A program made the position numbers and the translations under genes. This document shows positions 23,103 to 37,208 of a stretch of 64,000 bases of DNA, in pieces (the first letter of the stretch is position 1; each line of letters opens with the position of its first letter). Under the pieces are notes generated by a model, which saw nothing but the letters and a program-made list of their open reading frames with translations, was not told the origin of the DNA and made no database searches. The DNA comes from Crotalaria pallida (Eukaryota > Streptophyta > Magnoliopsida > Fabales > Fabaceae), in assembly GCA_037953625.1 (NCBI GenBank), contig CM075651.1, positions 61,366,501 through 61,430,500 of the forward strand, read 5' to 3'.

Positions 23103-26100
23103 CTACTCCCCCACTTAAAAGGAATTTCGTCCCCGAAATTCATCTTCTGAAATTTTCCACTTTTCCAAAGTGTTTTTATACTAGAAAACTTCATCTTGCT
23201 CCCAAAAATTTGTTCTTTAGGGTCCTCCCCCACTTAAAAGAGTTTCGATATAGTTCTTTTTTTTCGAAACATTTCAAATAAAATATTTCAGGAAAATACT
23301 TTTCAAACTAAACAATAAGGATTCTTCGGATAAAACTCTTAATGTTAAAGGAATCCTTTCAAAGAAATATCTTTTTGAATAATACACTTCACACAGCATT
23401 TTTCAGATAAAACATTTTTCAGTAAACTTTTTGGAAAAACTTTTTGGGATGCGCACTCTGATCCCTCGAGCACGATCAAAGAAACATTTGTATGACTTTA
23501 TTCCTTAATAGTTTGAGACATTAGGGTGATCAGTCCCAATATTCAAACCATTAATAACAAAATCATCCCTTTCAGATATAATCTTTCACAAGAAAGACCA
23601 TACGACAGGTCTTTAAGTTAGATGAACTTAAAGATAGGGTAATTATCACTATCAGACTTAGTTAGATAGTCAAGTTCTAGAGACATTTCCGTTGGGGAGA
23701 CAAAGATTTGTCCTATCCCGGTGGTTGTTAATCTCTCTAACCATAACTGATCTTTCTATTTCTGTAGTGTGCACCGATACTATCACATCCAATTGTGATA
23801 AGGGTTTTGAAAACAGAAAAATTGAAGTTGAGCTTCCAACAGGATATTGATATTCTCAAACGATTAGATTAACGTAGTCGGAAACATTTAACTACGTTAA
23901 CTCAGATCAAAGGAAGAGATAGGCTTGGGTTGTCTACGTCAGGACTACACTCAACTCTCATCTCAGCTGGTGAATTCTTCTCGTGCTGGATTCGTCCATT
24001 CCTTTCTCACCTTTTTCCTTCAAGACATTTCAGTGAATAATACTCCAGCTTCCTACATTCGGAATTGACTATTCCCTTAGTTACATCACAATTAAACTCA
24101 AAGTGATGTGCCTCACCGTTTTCACCTTGAGATGGACAAATGTTCCCTTCCCTATTTCCTCCTTAGTCACTTTTCTCCAATCGAGGATTCCTTAATCTTG
24201 ATATTTCCGTGGTTTATATTCTCCCATTTACTTTTCCTCTTTCTCCTGTTGGGCCTGTATTTCATCATTCTTTCTCTTATTCTGAACTCAGAAATTTCTG
24301 GCATGAAATTCATGTACTTTCCCATAGTCCTCATACATGCTTACCAACATCGAGAAATTCCTTACTTCCATAATATATTTTCTAATATCCATAATCCCTG
24401 ACTTTAATTTCAAAGATTAAATCTCATTCATATTCTTCATAGAAATCTAACTCCTCATTTCCTGGTTGTAATTTACGAATCCGATTAAAGAATTCGTTGG
24501 TGATTGGCAACATTTCCAATCTAACGCTAGATGGTTCCTCTTGCATTACAAGACTTAGGTCTCTGATTTCCTCGATCAGGATAACCTCCTTAACCATCAT
24601 TGAGCTCACAAGAATAGCCTATCAGCTCAAATCGTCTACAACTACGTTTGCTATGCCAGGATGATAATGGAGCTCAAAGCCATAATCTTTAAGAAACTTC
24701 ATCCATCGCCTTTAGCTTACATTCAACTCTTCCTCTTCTTATTGTCATTCATACCTTCGAACTCCAAACTTGTTCATGAATCACAACCTTCTCATCTTAG
24801 TACCTATTGTTTCTTTTGCATCCTCCAGCTCAATTCTCTACCTTCTCTAATTGGAGTAGCTCCTTAATTTTAACTCTGTATTAATCCATAAGTATTATAA
24901 TTCAATCCTCTTAAATCAATTTCAATGATGAATCAAGGTATTAAGTTATTTTACCACACTAAATCCTTTCTTAAATTTTACTTAGGTGATTGACATTGAG
25001 TTTGGATTGGAGGAAGATGTTTATAGATACCATAAGTTCCTTCACAAATGACTTAAATTTTTTTTTTTAAACTTCCAGCTTCTAACCGGTTACAAGAAAC
25101 TCTAACCGGTTATGAAGTACAGTTTTAGAAATAAAACCAAAGAATTTCCAAAACCATTTTCTTTACATCGTCCAACCCAACTCAAAATAGGATTTAATCA
25201 TAATCTAATACCTTGATTCCAACTGAATTCATCACTGAAACGATTTAAATCATAATATATTCACCCTTTTTTTTCCATAATTCCTCTTGGACTAATCATA
25301 TTATATTGGGGTATAATCCATCACTACCCCACCATAATTAAACAACATCCTATCATTTCATACAATCAGTTGATCTTTCCAAGTCAACTTGGTCAGAGGC
25401 CATGCGATCTTAGAAAATCCTTCAATAATCCAGCGGTAGTATCCAGCCAGCCCTAAGAACTTCTTACTTCAACCACAGTCTGAAGTTGTTCACATTACAC
25501 CACTGATTTCCTCCGGATTCTTAGAATAACCCACAAACGAATCCAAATATAATCTAAAGGTCCAGTTCTTATAATCCATAAAAGAACAGGTGCATTAGTC
25601 AATCCGAACGACATTATCTCCTACTCATAATGTCCGTATCGAAATCAAAAATGCAGTCTTAAGTGTATCCCTGTCCCGAATCCTGATTTGGGGTTACTCC
25701 AACCGCCAATCAATTTTAGAAAACACTTAGACTCCTTTAACCTGGTCCAACCATAACCATTTTAACAACTTCTCTACATGTTTCTTCCATTTAACCATTC
25801 CCGATGGTATCATATCATAAGGGTAGTAGAGATAGAATCAGTTTCAATAATTAACTTGATTCCAAACTCTATCTCTTTACTAATGGGTAAACCTGATATC
25901 ATTTCTTATAACCAAGATTTCTTTAACCCCCTTTCTACTTCACTGCTGCCCAAAAGCAACACATGGGTTCATTGGATTCCAGATTCGAAACTTGGGAATC
26001 CCAATACAGGGTTGTTCTATCGTCATTAATCATGATCACTTGATCCTTCGGCTCCCAAACCGTGCTTAAGATCAAATGAAATCATGACACTGGTAGATAG

Positions 26101-26684
26101 ACAAAGTCTAATACCTTAATAGAACAATTCAGACAAACCTTGGAAACAACTACAAGAAGATTTGTAGGATCCTCTGCTTTGAGATAGCAGATTGGATAAG
26201 GCATAGAGCAACTTTGATCAATACCTGTATCCATAAGGAACAAAAGAAAGGATAGCTTTAGAGTTTCACAAACTCAACAAGGTTAATCCTTAAGAAGATG
26301 ACTGCCCTGCACTCGATCTGAGAAGTTGATTAACTTTAACACTGGTAAGGGTAAATACTCTTCTCCAGAGTCAAGGACTTAACTACAACTCCTTTAAGAT
26401 TTCCTTATCACTGGTTCTATGAGAACGGAATAAACCAACACTATGGTTTCAGGTTTACCACATATCTAAAGAGAAGCATACAGCTATCATACTTCGACTT
26501 CATAGAACACTTCTTAATAGCATAATGAGCTACTTATCTAGAGCCATTACCCATAACCTTAGATCTAGTTTGGAAGTATATGAAAGCATACTTCCCAAGA
26601 AACATTGCAGATATCGATGACCAGCGTATTGGACCACACACCCAAGAACCAAGAGTCAGGACCATTGCTCTGATACCATAAAAA
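23103..26684 (-). pseudogene. Array internal region 1: degenerate gypsy pol
   Basis: Read on the - strand from the PBS (26667-26678), sequence after about 700 bp resembles protease/RT. FGLTNAP of reverse transcriptase is encoded by 25588-25608. The RT/RNase H junction reads KFLGLAGYYRWIIEGFSKIA (about 25400-25463), and an RNase H tail reads FELHYHPG...NVV.DDLS (about 24630-24700). The segment 24424-24609 reads like the region before the integrase zinc finger (MVKEVILIEE...LSLVMQE), and the end near 23110-23230 reads NFGDEIPFKWGSSVTPLIF. Frames change and stops are frequent. This copy also lacks about 150 bp of RT near 25510 that the others keep. Purine tract: 23106-23120. Confidence 0.85.
26667..26678 (-). 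other. PBS, array unit 1
   Basis: GCTCTGATACCA on +, that is TGGTATCAGAGC on the sense strand, complementary to initiator Met-tRNA; it lies six bases from LTR2. Confidence 0.92.
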
Positions 26685-29600
26685 TGTAACACTCCTTGTA
26701 TATCATCTTACTTTATAAGAAAAGTAATAAGTTTATGAATACTTGGACTTGTTATCGTTGGAAAAAGATATGAAAATAAGAATTTTCCCTTCTCTTGAAA
26801 ATTCCTTTTCACAAACACTTGGTTAATAATGAGGTTGACTAACAAATCAGAGTTTGCGGAAACATAGTAAAGTAATCATAATATGCCCCCAAAATATATC
26901 AAGTGTAACAAGTCCATGGATACCAAATAAATATTATTATGAAACCAAATTCGTCTTATGATACCTCTTTCAAAATGTGTATCATATAAATACTATTAAA
27001 AATAGAGATGTTATAGAGCTGGTCACTGGTCCTCTGTCCAAACATTCATCTGGCCAGATCCTCGATATCTGAACAAAGGGTTCCCAACCCACACTTTCTA
27101 TATTCTGCATGCACCTAAAGGACATCTCCCTAGCTAGATGCACGATCAACACCTAATAAGGGCATGGGGGTTAGCTATACATATTCGCATAATCAAATGA
27201 GAATAACACTAACATCCACAAGTCAACATGTAGCAAATCACGATGCATATTCATATGAGCACACCCGGTTAATCATAATAATTCTTTCAATGCAGGTGGC
27301 ATGATGCATGATTTCCTTCCACACTGAGGCCTCTAACAAAGTCCATCTTGGACGTCCATCCAATACACCGTTGTGTTCCCGGAACACTGACATTCGTTCC
27401 CAGAACGTAATGCCAAACCTTACTTGGATAAATAAGCATCACTCCCAGAGTGTGCATCACGTTCCCAGAACATGTAGCAAACCATATTTGGAATAATAAG
27501 CATCACTCCCAGAGTGTGCATCACGTTCCCAGAACGCATAAAAACCAGGTCCCGGACACTGGCCACATTCCCAGAATGTGTCATCAAGTAGGTTGCATAT
27601 CAATGTGTTCCCAGAACACTAACATACGTTCCCAGAACGTATAAAAACCAGGCCCCAAACAATGGCCACATTCCCAGAATGTGTCATCAAGTAGGTTACA
27701 AATTTGGTACTCCCGGAGTACCCTCCTCATATTCCCAGAATATGATAATCGTTCCTACCAACCAAACTTCCATTCTATATGAATGCACAATCATTAAGGT
27801 TGGTTTTATCTTTAATTCTATTATTATACCAACGTGTTCGCAGAACACTAACATACGTTCCCAGAACGTATAGCAAACCATACTTGGAATATAATCAAGC
27901 ACCACTCCCAGAGTGTGCATCACGTTCCCAGAACGTATCAAAGAAACCATGTCCTAGACAATGGCCACATTCCCAGAATGTGTCATCAAGTAGGTTGCAT
28001 CAATTTGATACTCCTAGAGTATAGGGTCATGTTCCCAGAACATGACAAACAATCCTTGCCAACCTATTTCATTACCTTTCTCTATGCATGATTTGCATAC
28101 ATAATTACTAAGGTTGGTCTTTCCATTGATTCCATTATTATGACTTAGAAAAACACAACTTCTGAATGATATCTTGAGGTATGGCTTTACTTAAAAAATT
28201 CACCTTTGAATTTAAATTTAACATATGCTCATAGACCTGGATTGAGAGAATTACTCATTGGTATTAACAAATCCTTACTCAAAAACTTAACTTTTATTTT
28301 TAAGTTTCAGGTACTAACCGGTTACATCATCACCTAACCGGTTAGAATTATAGACCAGATTATAAAACCACTGATTTTCAAAGAATCTTTTCTTGAATAC
28401 TCTACCCAATCCAATCACAAGGCCTTAGCATAACAGAATACCTTAAGTTCAACACATAATATCATTCAAAAGATCTAAGTCATAATCCCATTTCATTTAT
28501 GCATAATTTCCTCTTGAAATTATCATTTAATATTAAGGTATTAACTCACCACCTCCAATCTAAACCCAACAGTGCTCAATCACATAGTTTTAGATTGGTC
28601 TTTGTATGAAATTATAGTTTAAACTTGAGTACAAATGGTATGGACACTTAGCAAATTTCAGAAATTCATTTTCTTTGAAAATTGACAATATCTAACCTTT
28701 TACAAATTTCGACTAACCGATTAGATTATGCAGTCTGTACATTGAAAAATGAGGATTTGCATACCATTCTTTTCAATACTCAAATCTAACCAATTTCAAC
28801 AATCAAAAGAGTTCACATACCCAAATACTAGTATGTTCATCCACTGAAACATATCTATCTTGCATGCATTCAATTTAGATACTCAAATTGCACATAATTG
28901 CACATATTTCACAACTTAATGCATCAATTCACATAATATCCAATTAAGTCATGAATCCAACATCAATATAGCTTTCATGTATCTAGATAACATTGCTCAT
29001 AACAACAATTGAGCTCAGGTTGGCCTCCAAGCCACTTAACCATTTTAACTTATGCCCTTTGAGTCTCTTGGTGACTCATCCTATGTTCTACCACAATTTA
29101 TTCTCATTCTAGAAAATAGTAAGCTTCCCCCTTACCTTGGGTTCCTGCTTGAACAAGATTTGAGCAGAGATTTGAGGTAGAACACCAACCACCCAAAGCT
29201 CCTCCTCAAACCAGAACCGTTTTGACAGGGTAGATTGATAAGGGAATTTGGAACATGAAATGGACATGGAAATTAGGGAAAATGGTCATTATCAAAACCA
29301 TGCAACATGAACTTTGAAAGGAAGTCAAATCTAGAACAAGAGAAGGCTTGAGCTTACCAAAATCGAAGCTCAAAGTCAGTTCCAGAAACCCAATGCAGAA
29401 CTGTGACAGTTTTGAACCTCCAACTTCGTGAATCGATTTCTCCTAGCTCAGGAACTCTCAACTCACAAACCTTATATCAATACAAAGCCCTTGATTCAAG
29501 CTTTGTAATGGTATATCACTCGAAATCTAACTCTAAACAAAGAAGGAGAATCGAACGAAACACAACAAGAACCCTAAAACAGAGATTGATACCAACACAC

Positions 29601-30073
29601 TCACAAAAAGCCCAACTTTGATCTGATTAATGGCCTTATATAGCAAGATTAGAGAGCCATGCATGTTGACACGTCCTAACCCACCAAGAGAAGGATGAAT
29701 TCGTGGCAAATTTCTGGGTTTTGGCTTGATTACTCATCAAACGCACTAATCCCAGTTTCTGAGTTCATCGAGTAACCGGTTACAGAGCCCTTCTAATCGG
29801 TTACATACTGATAAAATTCAAAAATTAATAATTTAATTACTCTTTCTTCACAAACCTTTTTAATATTGCAATTAGGTCCCAACCCAAGGACTAAATTACA
29901 ATATTCACATTTTTGTACAAAATAACGATATAAAAATATATCTCATATTTTTATATATAAAAACACATAATGTAAAAAAACTAAAACCTTCAAAACTAAT
30001 ATAAATAAATTATAAAATAATTGTTATAATTAATTTCTTGGTTATTTGGGAGACGAAAATTAGGGGTGTTACA
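26685..30073 (-). repeat. Array LTR2 (3,389 bp)
   Basis: Subtype shared with LTR3: about 17-19 bp are missing at 27130 (CTCCCTAGCTAGATG) and the start reads AAAGATATGAAAA instead of AAAGATCTGAAAA. TATA (TTATATA on +) is at 29636-29642, and the CCCAG hairpin cluster is at 27373-28045. One TAACCGGTTA near 28700 has decayed to TAACCTTTTA. Confidence 0.93.
27373..28045 (-). repeat. CCCAG-loop hairpin cluster, LTR2
   Basis: Uninterrupted cluster from GTGTT-CCCGG-AACAC (27373) to TCATGTT-CCCAG-AACATGA (28027-28045). It has one fewer CGTT-CCCAG-AACG unit near 27540 than LTR1 or LTR4. Confidence 0.92.
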
Positions 30074-33000
30074 CTACTCCTCCACTTAAAAGGAATTTCG
30101 TCCCCAAAATTCATCTTTTGAAATTTTCCACTTTTCAAAAGTGTTTTTATACTAGAAAACTTCATCTTGCTCCCAAAAATTTGTTCTTTAGGGTCCTCCC
30201 CCACTTAAAAGAGTTTCGATATAGTTCTTTTATTTCGAAACATTTCAAATAAAATCTTTCAGGAAAAGACTTTTCAAACTAAACAATAAGGATTCTTCGG
30301 ATAAAACTCTTAATGTTAAAAGAATTCTTTCAAAGAAATATCTTTTTGAATAATACACTTCACACAACATTTTTCAGATAAAACATTTTTCAGTAAACTT
30401 TTTGGAAAAACTTTTTGGGTTGCGCACTCTGATCCCTCGAGCACGATCAAAGAAACATTTGTATGACTTTATTCCTTAATAGTTTGAGACATTAGGGTGA
30501 TCAGTCCCAATATTCAAACCATTAATAACAAAATCATCCCTTTCAAATATAATCTTTCACAAGAAAGACCATACGACAAGTCTTTAAGTTAGATGAACTT
30601 AAAGATAGGGTAATTATCACTATCAGACTTAGGTAGATAGTCAAGTTCTAGAGACATTTCCGTTGGGGAGACAAAGATTTGTCCTATCCCTGTGGTTGTT
30701 AATCTCTCTAACCATAACTGATCTTTCTATTTCTGTAGTGTCCACCGATATTATCACATCCAATTGTGATAAGGGTTTTGAAAACAGAAAAATTGAAGTT
30801 GAGCTTCCAACAGGATATTGATATTCTCAAACGATTAGATTAACGTAGTCGGAAACATTTAACTACGTTAACTCAGATCAAAGGAAGAGATAGGCTTGGG
30901 TTGTCTACGTCAGGACTACACTCAACTCTCATCTGAGCTGGTGAATTCATCTCGTGCTGGATTCGTCCATTCCTTTCTCACCTTTTTCCTTCAAGACATT
31001 TCGGTGAATAATACTCCAGCTTCCTACATTCGGAATTGACTATTCCCTTAGTTACATCACAATTAAACTCAAAGTGATGTACCTCACCGTTTTCACCTTG
31101 AGATGGACAAATGTTCCCTTCCCTATTTCCTCCTTAGTCACTTTTCTCCAATCGAGGATTCGTTAATCTTGATATTTCCGTGGTTGATATTCTCCCATTA
31201 ATTTTCCTGTTTCTCCTGTTGGGCCTGTATTTCATCATTCTTTCTCTTATTCTGAACTCAGACATTTCTCGCATGAAATTCATGTACTTTGCCATAGTCC
31301 TCATACATGCTTACCAACATCGAGAAATTCCTTACTTCCATAATATATTTTCTAATATCCATAATCCCTGACTTTAATTTCAAAGATTAAATCTAATTCA
31401 TATTCTTCATAGAAATCTAACTCCTCATTTCCTGGTTGTAATTTACGAATCCGATTCAAGAATTCGTTTGTGATTGGCAACATTTCCAATCTAACACTAG
31501 ATGGTTCCTCTTGCATTACAAGACTTAGGTCTCTGAATTCCTCGATCAGGATAACCTCCTTAACCATCATTGAGCTCACAAGAATAGCCTATCAGCTCAA
31601 ATCGTCTGCAACTACGTTTGCTATGACAGGATGATAATGGAGCTCAAAGCCATAATCTTTAAGAAACTCCATCCATCGCCTTTAGCTTACATTCAACTCT
31701 TCCTCTTCTTATTGTCATTTCTACCTTCGAACTCCAAACTTGTTCATGAATCACAACCTTCTCATCTTAGTACCTATTGTTTCTTTTGCATCCTCCAGCT
31801 CAATTCTCTACCTTCTCTAATTGGAGTAGCTGCTTAATTTTATCTCTCGATTAATCCATAAGTATTATAATTCAATCCTCTTAAATCAATTTCAATGATG
31901 AATCAAGGTATTAAGTTATTTTACCACACTAAATCCTTTCTTAAATTTTACTTAAGTGATTGACATTGAGTTTGGATTGGAGGAAGATGTTTATAGATAC
32001 CATAAGTTCCTTCACAAATGACTTAAATTTTTTTTTTTAAACTTCCAGCTTCTAACCGGTTACAAGAAACTCTAACCGGTTATGAATTACAGTTTTAGAA
32101 ATAAAACCAAAGAATTTCCAAAACCATTTTCTTTACATCGTCCAACCCAACTCAAAATAGGATTTAATCATAATCTAATACCTTGATTCCAACTGAATTC
32201 ATCACTGAAACGATTTAAATCATAATATATTCACCCTTTTTTTTCCATAATTCCTCTTGGACTAATCATATTATACTGGGGTATAATCCATCACTACCCC
32301 ACCATAATTAAACAACATCCTATCATTTCATACAATCAGTTGATCTTTCCAAGTCAACTTGGTCAGAGGCCATGCGATCTTAGAAAATCCTTCAATAATC
32401 CAGCGGCAGTATCCAGCCAGCCCTAAGAACTTCTTACTTCAACCACAGTCTGAAGTTGTTCACATTACACCACTGAATTCACTTTCGCTGGATCCACCTC
32501 AATTTCTTCTTTAAAGATCACATGCGATGTGAACGTAACTTCGCTCAACCAAAACTTCTCTTTGGTGAGCTTAGCACACAACTACTCCTCTTGCAGGATT
32601 CTCAACACAATCCTGAGATGTTTATCATGCTCCTCCGGATTCTTAGAATAACCCACAAACGAATCCAAATATAATCTAAAGGTCCAGTTCTTATAATCCA
32701 TAAAAGAACAGGTGCATTAGTCAATCCGAACGACATTATCTCCTACTCATAATGTCCGTATCGAAATCAAAAATGCAGTCTTAAGTGTATCCCTGTCCCG
32801 AATCCTGATTTGGGGTTACTCCAACCGCCAATCAATTTTAGAAAACACTTAGACTCCTTTAACCTGGTCCAACCATAACCATTTTAACAACTTCTCTACA
32901 TGTTTCTTCCATTTAACCATTCCCGATGGTATCATATCATAAGGGTAGTAGAGATAGAATCAGTTTCAATAATTAACTTGATTCCAAACTCTATCTCTTT

Positions 33001-33802
33001 ACTAATGGGTAAACCTGATATCATTTCTTATAACCAAGATTTCTTTAACCCCCTTTCTACTTCACTGCTGCCCAAAAGCAACACATGGGTTCATTGGATT
33101 CCAGATTCGAAACTTGGGAATCCCAATACAGGGTTGTTCTATTGTCATTAATCATGATCACTTGATCCTTCGGCTCCCAAACCGTGCTTAAGATCAAATG
33201 AAATCATGACACTGGTAGATAGACAAAGTCTAATACCTTAATAGAACAATTCAGACATACCTTGGAAACAACTACAAGAAGATTTGTAGGATCCTCTGCT
33301 TTGAGATAGCAGATTGGATAAGGCATAGAGCAACTTTGATCCCTGTATCCATAAGGAACAAAAGAAAGGATAGCTTTAGAGTTTAACAAACTCAACAAGG
33401 TTAATCCTTAAGAAGATGACTGCCCTGCACTCGATCTGAGAAGTTGATTAACTTTAACACTGGTGAGGGTAAATACCCTTCTCCAGAGTCAAGGACTTAA
33501 CTACAACTCCTTTAAGATTTCCTTATCACTGGTTCTATGAGAACGGAATAAACCAACACTATGGTTTCAGGTTTACCACATATCTAAAGAGAAGCATACA
33601 GCTATCATACTTCGACTTCATAGAACACTTCTTAATAGCATAATGAGCTACTTATCTAGAGCTATTACCCATAACCTTAGATCTAGTTTGGAAGTATATG
33701 AAAGCATACTTCCCAAGAAACATTGCAGATATCGATGACCAGCGTATTGGACCACACACCCAAGAACCAAGAGTCAGGACCATTGCTCTGATACCATAAA
33801 AA
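30074..33802 (-). pseudogene. Array internal region 2: degenerate gypsy pol
   Basis: 3,729 bp. It retains the RT segment lost from unit 1: on the - strand near 32475-32590 it reads LCAKLTKEKFWLSEVTF.SHVIFKEEIEVDPAK, but the catalytic box between YLDSFV and GYSKN is absent, as in every copy. The RT FGLTNAP motif is at about 32710-32735. Purine tract: 30077-30091 (one base changed, CTCCTCCAC). It resembles region 1 more than regions 3 and 4 by small indels, such as the 6-bp AAACTT missing near 33615. Confidence 0.85.
33785..33796 (-). other. PBS, array unit 2
   Basis: GCTCTGATACCA on +, six bases from LTR3; the initiator-Met type. Confidence 0.92.
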
Positions 33803-36800
33803 TGTAACACTCCTTGTATATCATCTTACTTTATAAGAAAAGTAATAAGTTTATGAATACTTGGACTTGTTATCGTTGGAAAAAGATATGAAAATAAGAA
33901 TTTTCCCTTCTCTTGAAAATTCCTTTTCACAAACACTTGGTTAATAATGAGGTTGGCTAACAAATCAGAGTTTGCGGAAACATAGTAAAGTAATCATATT
34001 ATGCCCCCAAAATATATCAAGTGTAACAAGTCCATGGATACCAAATAAATATTATTATGAAACCAAATTCGTCTTATGATACCTCTTTCAAAATGTGTAT
34101 CATATAAATACTATTAAAAATAGAGATGTTATAGAGCTGGTCACTGGTCCTCTGTCCAAACATTCATCTGGCCAGATCCTCGATATCTGCACAAAGGGTT
34201 CCCAACCCACACTTTCTATATTCTGCATGCACCTAAAGGACATCTCCCTAGCTAGATGCACGATCAACACCTAATAAGGGCATGGGGGTTAGCTATACAT
34301 ATTCGCATAATCAAATGAGAATAACACTAACATCCACAAGTCAACATGTAGCAAATCACGATGCATATTCATATGAGCACACCCGGTTAATCATAATAAT
34401 TCTTTCAATGCAGGTGGCATGATGCATGATTTCCTTCCACACTGAGGCCTCTAACAAAGTCCATCTTGGACGTCCATCCAATACACCGTTGTGTTCCCGG
34501 AACACTGACATTCGTTCCCAGAACGTAATGCCAAACCATACTTGGATAAATAAGCATCACTCCCAGAGTGTGCATCACGTTCCCAGAACGTGTAGCAAAC
34601 CATACTTGGAAAAATAAGCATCACTCCCAGAGTGTGCATCACGTTCCCAGAACGCATACGTTCCCAGAATGCATAAAAACCAGGTCCCGGACACTGGCCA
34701 CATTCCCAGAATGTGTCATCAAGTAGGTTGCATATCAATGTGTTCCCAGAACACTAACATACGTTCCCAGAACGTATAAAAACCAGGTCCCAGACACTGG
34801 CCACATTCCCAGAATGTGTCATCAAGTAGGTTACAAATTTGGTACTTCCGGAGTACCCTCCTCATATTCCCAGAATATGATAATCGTTCCTACCAACCAA
34901 ACTTCCATTCTATATGAATGCACAATCATTAAGGTTGGTTTTATCTTTAATTCTATTATTATACCAACGTGTTCGCAGAACACTAACATACGTTCCCAGA
35001 ACGTATCGCAAACCATACATGGAATATAATCAAGCACCACTCCCAGAGTGTGCATCACGTTCCCAGAACGTATCAAAGAAACCATGTCCCAGACAATGGC
35101 CACATTCCCAGAATGTGTCATCAAGTAGGTTGCATCAATTTGATACTCCTAGAGTATAGGGTCATGTTCCCAGAACATGACAAACAATCCTTGCCAACCT
35201 ATTTCATTACCTTTCTCTATGCATGATTTGCATACATAATTACTATGGTTGGTCTTTCCATTGATTCCATTATTATGACTTAGAAAAACACAACTTCTGA
35301 ATGATATCTTGAGGTATGGCTTTACTTAAAAAATTCACCTTTGAATTTAAATTTAACAAATGCTCATAGACCTGGATTGAGAGAATTACTCATTGGTATT
35401 AACAAATCCTTACTCAAAAACTTAACTTTTATTTTTAAGTTTCAGGTACTAACCGGTTACATCATCACCTAACCGGTTAGAATTACAGACCTGATTATAA
35501 AACCACTTATTTTCAAAGAATCTTTTCTTGAATACTCTACCCAATCCAATCACAAGGCCTTAGCATAACAAAATACCTTAAGTTCAACGCATAATATCAT
35601 TCAAAAGATCTAAGTCATAATCGCATTTCATTTATGCATAATTTCCTCTTGAAATTATCATTTAATATTAAGGTATTAACTCACCACCTCCAATCTAAAC
35701 CCAACAGTGCTCAATCACATAGTTTTAGATTGGTCTTTGTATGAAATTATAGTTTAAACTTGAGTACAAATGGTATGGACACTTAGCAAATTTCAGAAAT
35801 TCATTTTCTTTGAAAATTGACAATATCTAACCTGTTACAAATTTCGACTAACCGATTAGATTATGCAGTCTGTACATTGAAAAATGAGGATTTGCATACC
35901 ATTCTTTTCAATACTCAAATCTAACCAATTTCAACAATCAAAAGAGTTCACATACCCTAATACTAGTATGTTCATCCACTGAAACATATCTATCTTGCAT
36001 GCATTCAATTTAGATACTCAAATTGCACATAATTGCACATATTTCACAACTTAATGCATCAATTCACATAATATCCAATTAAGTCATGAATACAACATCA
36101 ATATAGATTGCATGTATCTAGATAACATTGCTCATAACAACAATTGAGCTCAGGTTGGCCTCCAAGCCACTTAACCATTTTAACTTATGCCCTTTGAGTC
36201 TCTTGGTGACTCATCCTATGTTCTACCACAATTTATTCTCATTCTAGCAAATAGTAAGCTTCCCCCTTACCTTGGGTTCCTGCTTGAACAAGATTTGAGC
36301 AGAGATTTGAGGTAGAACACCAACCACCCAAAGCTCCTCCTCAAACCAGAACCGTTTTGACAGGGTAGATTGATCAAGGAATTTGGAACATGAAATGGAC
36401 ATGGAAATTAGGGAAAATGGTCATTATCAAAACCATGCAACATGAACTTTGAAAGGAAGTCAAATCTAGAACAAGAGAAGGCTTGAGCTTACCAAAATCG
36501 AAGCTCAAAGTCAGTTCCAGAAACCCAATGCAGAACTGTGACAGTTTTGAACCTCCAACTTCGTGAATCGATTTCTCCTAGCTCAGGAACTCTCAACTCA
36601 CAAACCTTATATCAATACAAAGCCCTTGATTCAAGCTTTGTAATGGTATATCACTCGAAATCTAACTCTTAACAAAGAAGGCGAATCGAACGAAACACAA
36701 CAAGAACCCTAAAACAGAGATTGATACCAACACACTCACAAAAACCCCAACTTTGATCTGATTAATGGCCTTATATAGCAAGATTAGAGAGCCATGCATG

Positions 36801-37208
36801 TTGACACGTCCTAACCCACCAAGAGAAGGATGAATTCGTGGCAAATTTCTGGGTTTTGGCTTGATTACTCATCAAACGCACTAATCCCAGTTTCTGAGTT
36901 CATCGAGTAACCGGTTACAGAGCCCTTCTAACCGGTTACATACTGATAAAATTCAAAAATTAATAATTTAATTACTCTTTCTTCACAAACCTTTTTAATA
37001 TTGCAATTAGGTCCCAACCCAAGGACTAAATTACAATATTCAAATTTTTGTACAAAATAACCATATAAAAATATATCTCATATTTTTATATATAAAAACA
37101 CATAATGTAAAAAAACTAAAACCTTCAAAACTAATATAAATAAATTATAAAATAATTGTTATAATTAATTTCTTGGTTATTTGGGAGACGAAAATTAGGG
37201 GTGTTACA
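33803..37208 (-). repeat. Array LTR3 (3,406 bp)
   Basis: Same subtype as LTR2 (the short deletion is at about 34248). TATA box at 36771-36777; hairpin cluster 34491-35180. Palindromes near 35830 have decayed (TAACCTGTTA, TAACCGATTA). Confidence 0.93.
34491..35180 (-). repeat. CCCAG-loop hairpin cluster, LTR3
   Basis: The full set, with a few arms broken by single transitions (for example CGTT-CCCAG-AATG near 34670 and GTGTT-CGCAG-AACAC near 34970). Confidence 0.92.

Noticed and set aside
24108..24401. 97-aa plus-strand frame repeated in each array unit, rich in hydrophobic residues
   Set aside because: It is antisense to the degenerate integrase region on the - strand; a shadow of the pol remnant.
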